Below, one piece after another: positions 47,380 through 55,127 of a stretch of DNA of 64,000 nucleotides. The first letter of the stretch is position 1; each line of letters begins with the position of its first letter. Both the position numbers and the translations under genes were made by a program. A model generated the notes under the pieces. The model was not told the DNA's origin and did not search any database. It was given only the letters and a program-made list of their open reading frames with translations. Source of the stretch: Rhodocaloribacter litoris (GTDB lineage: Bacteria; Bacteroidota; Rhodothermia; Rhodothermales; ISCAR-4553); the NCBI RefSeq assembly GCF_011682235.2, contig NZ_CP076718.1, forward strand, positions 1,637,141-1,701,140. The letters are read 5' to 3'.

Positions 47380-49968
47380 ATGCGCCCCCGTTCCCTTCTC
47401 ATCGCGCTGCTGCTTTCCCTCGCCCTGCTGCCCGGCACGGCCCTGGCCCAGACCTTCCTCACCGGCACTTTTTCGGCGGCCCAGGAGACGCACGACGTCA
47501 CGAGCGAGGCCACCGGCACCGCCGCCCTCGCCGTCACCGACGAAGGCGTGCGGTTCCTGATTACCGTCGAAGGACTCAGCGGTCCGATCTCCGCCGCCCA
47601 CTTCCACAACGCCCCCGCCGGGGAAAACGGCCCCGTCGTCCGAACCATCACCGGCGACTTCTCCGGCAACACCGCCTCCGGCCTCTGGACCAGCGCCGAC
47701 ACCGAACCCCTCACCGGTGAACTCCTCCGCGAACTCCTCGCCGGAAACCTCTACCTCAACGTCCACACCGCCAACAACCCCGCCGGCGAAATCCGGGCCC
47801 AGCTACATCCCACCTCCGGGGCCGGGCTTTCGGCCCGGCTGACGACCGCCCAGGAGACGCACGACGTCACGAGCGAGGCTACCGGCACCGCCACGGTCCT
47901 GGCGACGAAAGCGGGAGTTCTTTTCTTCGCCACGGTGGACGGGCTGAGCGGCCCGATCTCCGCCGCCCACTTCCACAACGCCCCCGCCGGGGAAAACGGA
48001 TCCGTCGTCCGAACCATCACCGGCGACTTCTCCGGCAACACCGCCTTCGGCCTCTGGACCAGCACCGACACCGAGCCCCTCACCGGTGAACTCCTCCGCG
48101 AACTCCTCGCCGGAAACCTCTACCTCAACGTCCACACCGCCAACAACCCCGCCGGCGAAATCCGCGGGCAGGTCCTCCTCAGCAGCGGCTGGGGCTTCAA
48201 CGCCACGCTCGATCCGGAGCAGGAGACGCACGACGTCACGAGCGAGGCCACCGGCACCGCCACGCTGACGCTCACCAGCGAAGGCCTCGCCTTCAACCTC
48301 ACCGTCGAAGGACTCAGCGGTCCGATCTCCGCCGCCCACTTCCACAACGCCCCCGCCGGGGAAAACGGCCCCGTCGTCCGAACCATCACCGGCGACTTCT
48401 CCGGCAACACCGCCTCCGGCCTCTGGACCAGCACCGACACCGAACCCCTCACCGGTGAACTCCTCCGCGAACTCCTCGCCGGAAACCTCTATCTCAACGT
48501 CCACACCGCCAACAACCCCGCCGGCGAAATCCGCGGGCAGATCCTCCCCAGCGGTGGGACGCCGCTCTCGGCCCGGCTGACGACCGCCCAGGAGACGCAC
48601 GACGTCACGGGCGAGGCCACCGGCACCGCCGCCCTCGCCGTCACCGACGAAGGCGTGCGGTTCCTGATTACCGTCGAAGGACTCAGCGGCCCGATCTCCG
48701 CCGCCCACTTCCACAACGCCCCCGCCGGGGAAAACGGATCCGTCGTCCGAACCATCACCGGCGACTTCTCCGGCAACACCGCCTCCGGCCTCTGGACCAG
48801 CACCGACACCGAGCCCCTCACCGGTGAACTCCTCCGCGAACTCCTCGCCGGAAACCTCTACCTCAACGTCCACACCGCCAACAACCCCGCCGGTGAAATC
48901 CGCGGGCAGGTCCTCCTCAGCGGGGGAACGCCGCTCTCGGCCCGGCTGACGACCGCCCAGGAGACGCACGACGTCACGAGCGAGGCCACCGGCACCGCCA
49001 CGATGACGCTCACCAGCGAAGGCCTCGCCTTCAACCTCACCGTCGAAGGACTCAGCGACCCGATCTCCGCCGCCCACTTCCACAACGCCCCCGCCGGGGA
49101 AAACGGCCCCGTCGTCCGAACCATCACCGGCGACTTCTCCGGCAACACCGCCTCCGGCCTCTGGACCAGCACCGACACCGAACCCCTCACCGGTGAACTC
49201 CTCCGCGAACTCCTCGCCGGAAACCTCTACCTCAACGTCCACACCGCCAACAACCCCGCCGGCGAAATCCGCGGGCAGGTCCTCCTCAGCGGCGGCATCG
49301 GAGCAGCCACCAGCCTTGACCCGGAGCAGGAGACGCACGACGTCATGAGTGAAGCGGCGGGTACGGCGGCCCTGACGCTTGCAGATGCCGGGCTCGTCTA
49401 TCGCATGACCGTGGACGGGCTGAGCGGCCCGATCTCCGCCGCCCACTTCCACAACGCCCCCGCCGGGGAAAACGGCCCCGTCGTCCGAACCATCACCGGC
49501 GACTTCTCCGGCAACACCGCCTCCGGCCTCTGGACCAGCGCCGACACCGAACCCCTCACCGGTGAACTCCTCCGCGAACTCCTCGCCGGAAACCTCTACC
49601 TCAACGTCCACACCGCCGCCTACCCCGCCGGCGAAATCCGCGGGCAGGTCCTGCCGGACGGGGTGGTCGTCACGGCCGTCGAGCGGGTGGACGATGTGCC
49701 TCCGGTCACCTACCGGCTCGAACCGAACTACCCGAACCCTTTCAAGGGCACCACCACCATCACCTTCGCGCTCCCCCGTACCACCCGGGCCCGCCTCGAC
49801 ATCTTCAACGTCCTCGGGAAACGGGTGGCAACCCCGGTGGACGGAACCCTGACGCCGGGCACCTACGCGGTCACGTTCGACGCGTCACGGCTTCCGTCGG
49901 GCGTCTATCTCTATCGCCTGACGGCCGACGGCATCACCCGAGCACACCGGATGACCGTGATCCGGTAG
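47380..49968 (+). CDS. Secreted six-CHRD-repeat protein with T9SS sorting tail
   Basis: The 862-aa protein has signal MRPRSLLIALLLSLALLPGT. Six tandem CHRD domains follow, each 123 residues, with core AAHFHNAPAGENGPVVRTIT and NLYLNVHTANNPAGEIR. CHRD domains were named from chordin; their function in bacteria is unknown. The C-terminus (NYPNPFKGTTTITFALP through LPSGVYLYRLTADGITRA) is a T9SS type A tail. It lies 213 bp after the TonB receptor on the same strand and may be regulated with it. Repeats are nearly identical even at the DNA level. Confidence 0.88.
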   Translation: MRPRSLLIALLLSLALLPGTALAQTFLTGTFSAAQETHDVTSEATGTAALAVTDEGVRFLITVEGLSGPISAAHFHNAPAGENGPVVRTITGDFSGNTASGLWTSADTEPLTGELLRELLAGNLYLNVHTANNPAGEIRAQLHPTSGAGLSARLTTAQETHDVTSEATGTATVLATKAGVLFFATVDGLSGPISAAHFHNAPAGENGSVVRTITGDFSGNTAFGLWTSTDTEPLTGELLRELLAGNLYLNVHTANNPAGEIRGQVLLSSGWGFNATLDPEQETHDVTSEATGTATLTLTSEGLAFNLTVEGLSGPISAAHFHNAPAGENGPVVRTITGDFSGNTASGLWTSTDTEPLTGELLRELLAGNLYLNVHTANNPAGEIRGQILPSGGTPLSARLTTAQETHDVTGEATGTAALAVTDEGVRFLITVEGLSGPISAAHFHNAPAGENGSVVRTITGDFSGNTASGLWTSTDTEPLTGELLRELLAGNLYLNVHTANNPAGEIRGQVLLSGGTPLSARLTTAQETHDVTSEATGTATMTLTSEGLAFNLTVEGLSDPISAAHFHNAPAGENGPVVRTITGDFSGNTASGLWTSTDTEPLTGELLRELLAGNLYLNVHTANNPAGEIRGQVLLSGGIGAATSLDPEQETHDVMSEAAGTAALTLADAGLVYRMTVDGLSGPISAAHFHNAPAGENGPVVRTITGDFSGNTASGLWTSADTEPLTGELLRELLAGNLYLNVHTAAYPAGEIRGQVLPDGVVVTAVERVDDVPPVTYRLEPNYPNPFKGTTTITFALPRTTRARLDIFNVLGKRVATPVDGTLTPGTYAVTFDASRLPSGVYLYRLTADGITRAHRMTVIR
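47485..49650 (+). repeat. Six in-frame CHRD units with an exact 369-bp period
   Basis: The anchor GAGACGCACGACGTCA recurs at 47485, 47854, 48223, 48592, 48961 and 49330, always 369 bp apart. Long blocks within the units are identical in DNA, and differences cluster in the first third of each unit. The last unit is the most divergent at its start (near 49345) and has AAY in place of ANN near its end. Confidence 0.95.
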
Positions 49969-49974
49969 GAGCCC

Positions 49975-51477
49975 TCACATGGTCAGCAGCGCGGCAAACA
50001 GGTCGACGCCATACCACAGGTTTGCCAGGCGCAGGTTCTCGTTCGGAGCGTGCTCGTTGTTGTCATGGTTGACGATGGGCACGATGACGGCCGGTTTTTC
50101 GAGCACATCGGTGAAGAGATACAGCGGCAACGAGCCGCCGAAGGTGGGCACCAGCAGGGGGGGCTCGCCGGTCGCCGCCTCGACCGCCTTCGCCAGGGTG
50201 CCTACGATCGGCAGGTCGACGGGCGTACGGGCGGCCGGATAACCCTTCTCACGCACCACCCGCGCAATCTTCGGATGCCGGAGGCGGGTGTCGTGGTTGG
50301 GCGTCACCCGGACGATGTGGTAGCCCTGTCGCCGGATGTGCTCCTCGACACGCTCCATGATCGTCTCGGGGTCGTTTCCGGGGGCGAGCCGGATGTCGAT
50401 GGAGGCGGAGGCATGGGAGGGGACGACGTTGCGCACGGTCTCCCCCACACTGCCGCTCTCGAGGCCGCGCACCGTGAGCGAGGGTAGCATGAGGCTCTCC
50501 ACGAGGGGCACCCCCTGGAGTCCCGTGCCGAGCAGCCCGAGTTCCTGGCGCAGGTCGTCGTCGTAGTCCGGCATGGCGTCGAGCAGGGCCCGCTCCGCCT
50601 CGCCGACCGGCTCGACGCCGTCGTAGAAGCCGTCGATCAGCACATGCCCCTCCTCGTCCACCATCGAGGCGAGCAGATGGGCGAGCAGGGTTCCGGGGAC
50701 CGGCGCCCAGTTGCCGTAATGACCGCTGTGCAGCGGCCGCACGGCCCCGTAGACGGTCACCTCCAGGCTGGCCGTCCCCCGCGCCCCGAAGACGAGCTGC
50801 GGGCGACGGCTCGGATGCACCGGCCCGTCCAGGAAGAGCCAGGCGTCGACATCGTGATATGACTCCCCGTAATGCTTCAGGTAGCGCGGCAGGTTGGGCG
50901 AGCCGCTTTCCTCCTCGCCGTCGAAGAGGAACTTGAGGTTGGCCGTCGGCGCGATGTCGGCGGCGTAGAGCGCATCGAGTGCGGCCAGCAGGGCGGCAAA
51001 CGGCGCCTTGCCGTCGCTGGCGCTGCGGGCGTAGAGCCGCCATTCCGGGTCAATGGGTTCCCCCTCCTCGGGCAACGGGCGCGGCTGCCCGCCCTCCTCG
51101 AGGGGCCGGTGATAGAGCGTGGGCTCCCACGGCGGATGCGCCCACCGATCGGCCCCCGCCGGCTGGCCGTCATAGTGCATATAGATACCCAGCGTGCGTG
51201 TGGCACCGGGCGTACGCAGCTCGCCGAACACGATCGGCGGCGCACTGGCAACCCGCAACAGCTCCATGCGGGCCCGGCGCTTCGCGAACGCCTCCTGCAG
51301 AAAATGGGCGTTGCGCACGAGCCCTTCGGCCTCCGCACTGGTGTTCGGGATCGAGAGGAACGTGCAAAACTCGCGCAGGATGGACGGCCCGTGGGCCCGG
51401 CGATAGACCCGGGCCGCTTTGACGGCCCGCTCGAGCGGCGTCCCCTCCCGGACGAATGGCGACGTGGCGATACTCAC
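49975..51477 (-). CDS. M20 family metallopeptidase
   Basis: The 500-aa enzyme has MHYDGQPAGADRWAHPPWEP (first metal His, Asp) near residue 100. RSASDGKAPFAALLAALDAL (bridging Asp) and FLFDGEEESGSPNL (catalytic Glu pair) follow. SGHYGNWAP starts the dimerisation domain, and the final His lies in TFGGSLPLYLF or VNHDNNEHAPNE. The family includes dipeptidases and carboxypeptidases with two zincs. It has no signal peptide. It converges on the CHRD gene, with 6 bp between stops. Confidence 0.9.
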   Translation of the reverse strand: MSIATSPFVREGTPLERAVKAARVYRRAHGPSILREFCTFLSIPNTSAEAEGLVRNAHFLQEAFAKRRARMELLRVASAPPIVFGELRTPGATRTLGIYMHYDGQPAGADRWAHPPWEPTLYHRPLEEGGQPRPLPEEGEPIDPEWRLYARSASDGKAPFAALLAALDALYAADIAPTANLKFLFDGEEESGSPNLPRYLKHYGESYHDVDAWLFLDGPVHPSRRPQLVFGARGTASLEVTVYGAVRPLHSGHYGNWAPVPGTLLAHLLASMVDEEGHVLIDGFYDGVEPVGEAERALLDAMPDYDDDLRQELGLLGTGLQGVPLVESLMLPSLTVRGLESGSVGETVRNVVPSHASASIDIRLAPGNDPETIMERVEEHIRRQGYHIVRVTPNHDTRLRHPKIARVVREKGYPAARTPVDLPIVGTLAKAVEAATGEPPLLVPTFGGSLPLYLFTDVLEKPAVIVPIVNHDNNEHAPNENLRLANLWYGVDLFAALLTM

Positions 51478-51536
51478 GGTTCTGGCTCTGGTCTGCAGGG
51501 GCGGCTTCTACCCCGGGTTGAAAACGTCGAAACTTT

Positions 51537-51556
51537 TTTAGTGTTGAAACATTAAA
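51537..51556. promoter_or_regulatory. Probable MarR operator palindrome
   Basis: TTTAGTGTT (51537-51545) and AACATTAAA (51548-51556) form an inverted repeat with one mismatch and a 2-bp spacer. It sits 54 bp upstream of the chosen MarR start in the divergent region before the M20 gene. The size, AT-rich arms and position suit autoregulation by the MarR protein. Binding is inferred. Confidence 0.6.
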
Positions 51557-51610
51557 CGTCTGGACATGATTCCTTCAACCCCTCCGGCATCGTCAGTATC
51601 GGTTCTTTCC

Positions 51611-52060
51611 ATGCGGATTGAAGAGGCCATCAAGCAAAAACGGTTCAAGAGCGAATATCACAAGCTGGCGCTGAACCTTATGTATACCGGCAGCTGGCTG
51701 CAGACCTTAAGCCTGCGCGGGCTGAAGCCCCATGGCCTGAGCCCGCAACAGTACAACATTTTGCGGATTCTTCGGGGGCAGCACCCCGATCCGGTCACCG
51801 TGCAGGCCATCAAGGAACGCATGCTCGACCGGATGTCGAACGTCTCGCGGCTGGTCGAAAAGCTCCGGCAGAAAGGGTTGCTGGTGCGGCGGACCTGCCC
51901 GCATGACCGCCGCGCCGTCGATGTGGTGATCACGCAGGCCGGGCTGGACCTGCTCGAACGGATCGACCGCGAAGAGGCCGTCTGGCTCGAAGCCCTCCAT
52001 ACCCTCTCTCCGGAGGAAGCCCGCCGGCTCAACGAGCTGCTCGACAAGGTGCGCGGCTGA
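51611..52060 (+). CDS. MarR-family transcriptional regulator
   Basis: The 149-aa regulator has a winged helix (GLSPQQYNILRILRGQHPDP, IKERMLDRMSNVSRLVEKLR, LVRRTCPHDRRAVDVVIT). The Asp-Arg-Arg of the wing is conserved. The ATG at 51611 gives the family-typical MRIEEAIKQKRF start; ATG 51566 would leave only 9 bp after the operator. A Cys in RRTCPHD at the wing base could make it redox- or electrophile-sensitive. It heads an operon with a quinone oxidoreductase-like gene and doxX. Confidence 0.9.
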   Translation: MRIEEAIKQKRFKSEYHKLALNLMYTGSWLQTLSLRGLKPHGLSPQQYNILRILRGQHPDPVTVQAIKERMLDRMSNVSRLVEKLRQKGLLVRRTCPHDRRAVDVVITQAGLDLLERIDREEAVWLEALHTLSPEEARRLNELLDKVRG

Positions 52061-52071
52061 TTTTTCTTGCC

Positions 52072-52081
52072 CGAATATTCG
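52072..52081. promoter_or_regulatory. Short perfect palindrome before the oxidoreductase gene
   Basis: CGAATATTCG lies in the 43-bp gap between the MarR stop and the next start. It could be a second operator or chance. The ribosome-binding site AAAGGTGGTGAC just before 52104 is strong. Confidence 0.25.
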
Positions 52082-52103
52082 TTCAAACAAAAAAGGTGGT
52101 GAC

Positions 52104-53000
52104 ATGGAAAAACCAACCCTCCTCGTGACCGGTGCCTCGGGCCACCTTGGCCGCCGCGTCGTGGAACGGCTCCTGGAGCGCGGGGCCGGGCCCGTCATCG
52201 CGACGACCCGCCACCCCGAGAAGCTGGCGGACCTGGCCGCCCGGGGCGTGGACGTGCGCCCGGCCGACTTCGACCGGCCCGAGACGCTGCCGCCGGCCTT
52301 CGACGGCGCCGACCGCCTGCTGCTCATCAGCACCGATGCCGTGGATCGCCCGGGGCGGCGCTTCGAGCAGCACCGGAACGCCATCGACGCGGCGGTGCGG
52401 GTGGGCGTCCGGCACATCGTCTATACGTCCCTCTTCGGCGTCGCGCCCGGCTCGCCCATCACGATCGCCGACGATCACCTGCGGACGGAGCAGGCCCTCG
52501 AGGCCGGCGGCGTGGGCTTCACGGCCCTGCGCAACAACCTGTACACGGACCTGCTGCTGATGAGCCTGCCGCCGGCCGTCGCCTCGGGCAAGCTCTACGC
52601 GGCCGCCGGCGACGGAGGCGCGGCCTACGTGACCCGCGAGGATTGCGCCCGGGCGGCCGCCGCGGCCCTGGCCTCGGACTTCGAGGGGACACGCCGCCTG
52701 GAGATCAGCGGGCCGGCCGTCGTCACCTACCACGAACTGGCTGCGCTGGCCTCGGAGCTCTCCGGCCGCCCGGTCGAATACGTCCCGGTGGACGTCGAGG
52801 CCTATGTGGCCGGAGCGGTGGCCGCCGGCCTGCCCGAGCCCGTGGCCCGGATGATGGCCTCCTTCGACGTGGCCATGCAGCGCGGCCTGCTCGGCCCGGC
52901 CACCGACGCCGTCCGCGAGTTGACGGGCCACCCGCCGACGAGCGTGCGCGCCTTCCTCGAAGCCCATCGCGCGGCGCTCGTCCCGTCGCCCAGAGCCTGA
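52104..53000 (+). CDS. NmrA/SDR-type NAD(P)H:quinone oxidoreductase-like protein
   Basis: This 298-aa atypical SDR has nucleotide site LLVTGASGHLGRRVVERLLE, TTRHPEKLADLAARGVDVRP, ADRLLLIS and HIVYTSLFG. It resembles QorB/YtfG-type quinone oxidoreductases and NmrA-like proteins that lack the classical YxxxK. The C-terminal part has TYHELAALASELSGRPVEYV. The MarR neighbour suggests induction by quinones or phenolic stress, as for other MarR-linked reductases. Confidence 0.85.
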   Translation: MEKPTLLVTGASGHLGRRVVERLLERGAGPVIATTRHPEKLADLAARGVDVRPADFDRPETLPPAFDGADRLLLISTDAVDRPGRRFEQHRNAIDAAVRVGVRHIVYTSLFGVAPGSPITIADDHLRTEQALEAGGVGFTALRNNLYTDLLLMSLPPAVASGKLYAAAGDGGAAYVTREDCARAAAAALASDFEGTRRLEISGPAVVTYHELAALASELSGRPVEYVPVDVEAYVAGAVAAGLPEPVARMMASFDVAMQRGLLGPATDAVRELTGHPPTSVRAFLEAHRAALVPSPRA

Positions 53001-53055
53001 AACCGTTCATCCATCCCATTCAACCCGACCCGTTCAACCAACCCGATTGCGAACC

Positions 53056-53478
53056 ATGATGAACCGCAAGACCATCACAGCGGCCCGCTATGTGCTGGGG
53101 CTGCTGCTCGTCGTCTTCGGGCTCAACGGATTCTTTCGGTTCCTGCCCATGCCCACGCCGCCGGAAGCCGCCGGCCGCTTTCTGGGCGCGATGATGGAGA
53201 CGGGCTACCTGCTGCCGCTGGTGAAGCTCGTCGAACTGACCGTGGGCGTGCTGTTGCTGGCGAACCGCTTCGTGCCGCTGGCGCTGGTACTCCTCGCCCC
53301 GGTTTCGGTCAACATCATCGCGTTCCACCTCTTCCTGGACCCGGCGGGCATCGTGCCGGGCGCCGTGATTGCCGCTCTCCAGGCGCTCCTGCTCCTCGCC
53401 TACAGGCCGGTCTACGAGCCGATGCTGCAGGCGAAGGTAGACGTGGAGGCACGCACGCGGCGTAAGCAAACGGCCTGA
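53056..53478 (+). CDS. DoxX-family membrane protein
   Basis: The 140-aa protein has four membrane helices. RYVLGLLLVVFGLNGFFRFL and a GAMMETGYLLPLVKLVELTV segment match the DoxX/YqjF family. These proteins accompany oxidative-stress and thiosulfate-oxidation systems. It is last in the MarR operon and is followed by a strong hairpin. The start may be 53056 or 53059. Confidence 0.85.
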   Translation: MMNRKTITAARYVLGLLLVVFGLNGFFRFLPMPTPPEAAGRFLGAMMETGYLLPLVKLVELTVGVLLLANRFVPLALVLLAPVSVNIIAFHLFLDPAGIVPGAVIAALQALLLLAYRPVYEPMLQAKVDVEARTRRKQTA

Positions 53479-53516
53479 ACCGGAATTCCAACCGTCCGAA
53501 ACGGAAACGTTTCTGG

Positions 53517-53559
53517 AAGCGCCCGTCCCCGCGTCACGTTCTGGCGGGGACGGGCGCTT
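53517..53559 (+). terminator. Strong hairpin ending the MarR operon
   Basis: A perfect 16-bp stem (AAGCGCCCGTCCCCGC at 53517-53532 with 53544-53559) has an 11-nt loop. It lies 38 bp after the DoxX stop. The T-run is weak (CGCGTTTGG). Confidence 0.7.
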
Positions 53560-53719
53560 CGCGTTTGGCCCTCTGATGCCGCCCTGCCTTCCCATTCCGC
53601 CGTCCCCTTCGTATATAGGATACAGCCTTTCTTGACCGCACCGGCGGTGCCTCCGTCGTCCCCGTCAGGTCGTTGCGGCCGGGCCCTTCTGCCCCGATCC
53701 ACCGCTGGAGGACACCGCC

Positions 53720-54481
53720 ATGACCTATGGAGAACGTATCATCGCAAGGGGAGCGCAGGGCCCGGATGTGGAGGAGCTTCAACTGCGCCTGGCCGGCTTC
53801 CGCGGCACCGTGCCCGACGGCGACTTCGGCCCGATCACCGAGATGCAGGTGATGACGTTTCAACGGGACGTGATGGGTCTCGACGCCCCGACCGGCATCG
53901 CCGACGGCGACACGCTCCGCGCCATCGACGCCTTCGCCGACGCCTTCCCGCTCGACTTCGACGCGCTCCGGTGCCCGTGCGGCGTCTGCCCGGGCTTCGG
54001 GCGGGGACGCTTCCGGGGGAGCTATCGCGGCGGACGCCCGCACATCGAGGCCTTCCACCGGTACGAGTATCCCGGCCTCCACCGGATGCTCCTCTGGGCC
54101 GTGCGCGCGGTTTTTTTCTACCTCCCCCAGTACCGTTTCCTCATCACCTCGGGCTACCGGTGCGGCGTGCGCAACCGGCAAACCGGCCGCACGAGCACCA
54201 ACCACCACGGCAAGGCCATCGACATCGACGTGGCCCGGCGGCCGGGCGAGGACAAGCGCGACGACATGAACCGGTGCGACGAAATCCGGGGGCTCATCGT
54301 GCAGCGCTCGAACGCTCAGCTCGGCTGGCTCGCGCCGAACATGAAGGCGCTCGAGCCGGCCCACATCGCGCCGACGTGGGTGCACTACGACGTGCGGAAC
54401 TACGCCCCGCGCTACCTCGAGGACCGCTTCTTCTGCACCGACGCGGCCACGCTCGACCGGCGCCTCCCGATTCAGGTCTGA
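53720..54481 (+). CDS. Peptidoglycan-binding, M15-type D,D-peptidase-like protein
   Basis: The product is 253 aa, preceded by GGAGGA (53707-53712). Residues 1-75 form a PG_binding_1 domain (QGPDVEELQLRLAGFRGTVP, DGDFGPITEMQVMTFQRDVM). The C-terminal M15A-like zinc peptidase domain has ITSGYRCGVRNRQTGR, STNHHGKAIDIDV (His and Asp ligands) and WVHYDVR (last His). A Cys pair (CPCGVCPGF) lies between. There is no signal peptide. The architecture resembles phage endolysins and cell-wall enzymes; no other phage gene is near. Confidence 0.85.
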   Translation: MTYGERIIARGAQGPDVEELQLRLAGFRGTVPDGDFGPITEMQVMTFQRDVMGLDAPTGIADGDTLRAIDAFADAFPLDFDALRCPCGVCPGFGRGRFRGSYRGGRPHIEAFHRYEYPGLHRMLLWAVRAVFFYLPQYRFLITSGYRCGVRNRQTGRTSTNHHGKAIDIDVARRPGEDKRDDMNRCDEIRGLIVQRSNAQLGWLAPNMKALEPAHIAPTWVHYDVRNYAPRYLEDRFFCTDAATLDRRLPIQV

Positions 54482-54690
54482 GGCCCCGATGACGGGTTGT
54501 TCCGGTCCCGCCCCCACCGTGCGGGGTTGGCGGCGATGTAGGCGCGAATGCGCCGGAGGTCGGCGGTGTCCCGGATGACGTGCTCGTAATAATTGCGTTG
54601 CCAGAGGGCCGCGCCGGGGGTCCCGCGGATGGCATTGATGCGTTTGGTGGAAACGGTTTTGAACGCCCCGATCAACCGGCCCAACGGTTT

Positions 54691-54770
54691 GCGTTTCACC
54701 GAACCCGTCCGCCCTGCCGCATCGCCCGTAGCGTTTCACCGAACCCGTCCGCCCTGCCGCATCGCCCGTA
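54691..54770. repeat. 40-bp perfect tandem duplication
   Basis: Units 54691-54730 and 54731-54770 are identical (starting GCGTTTCACCGAACCCGTCC). The length is 3n+1 and accounts for the frameshift in the transposase. Confidence 0.97.
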
Positions 54771-54795
54771 GGGGCGGTTCGCGAACCGCCCCTAC
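54768..54795. repeat. Perfect 28-bp palindrome inside the RAYT gene
   Basis: Half-site GTAGGGGCGGTTCG (54768-54781) is followed by its exact reverse complement. It encodes a GGSRTAPT-like linker in the transposase frame and resembles a REP palindrome. Confidence 0.85.
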
Positions 54796-55127
54796 CGCCG
54801 CCCATTCCACCATCATCCACATCCCCCATGACGATGATCCCATGCAAATGATCGGGCATGACGACCCACGCATCCAATGCGACGTACGGGTATTGCGCCG
54901 CCAACCACGTCCATGCCTCCGCGACGATGCGCCCGGCGGCGGACAACCGCACTGCTCCGTTCACCACCTCACCAAACAGGCAGGCCCGGTCCCGGACACA
55001 CAGGGTGACGAAATACGCCCCGTCCCGCGTGTAATCGTACCCGCGCAGCCGGATGGACCGGCGATGGTGTCGCTCCGGGTCGTAAGGCATCGGGTGATCC
55101 TCGTTTCAGAAAACCGCCACCGCCCCG

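Larger units (their letters stand above)
54472..55090 (-). pseudogene. REP-associated tyrosine transposase (RAYT/Y1), frameshifted
   Basis: The first frame (from the ATG at 55090) gives RSIRLRGYDYTRDGAYFVTL and VVMPDHLHGIIVMG, the HxH motif of Y1_Tnp/RAYT proteins. The second frame (up to 54699) gives KPLGRLIGAFKTVSTKRINA, ALWQRNYYEHVIRD (tyrosine region) and IRAYIAANPARW. A 40-bp tandem duplication (54691-54770) lies exactly at the break, and deleting one copy restores one continuous frame of about 192 codons. Its end overlaps the convergent M15 gene by 10 bp. Confidence 0.88.

Noticed and set aside
47803-49611. A 602-codon open frame antisense to the CHRD array.
   Set aside because: It exists because the 369-bp repeat has no stop in that frame; the translation is a low-complexity Gly/Glu/Val repeat with no signal or domain.
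47485-49650. Regular repeats that might be a CRISPR array.
   Set aside because: The period is 369 bp, the units are coding, and there are no short spacers or cas genes.
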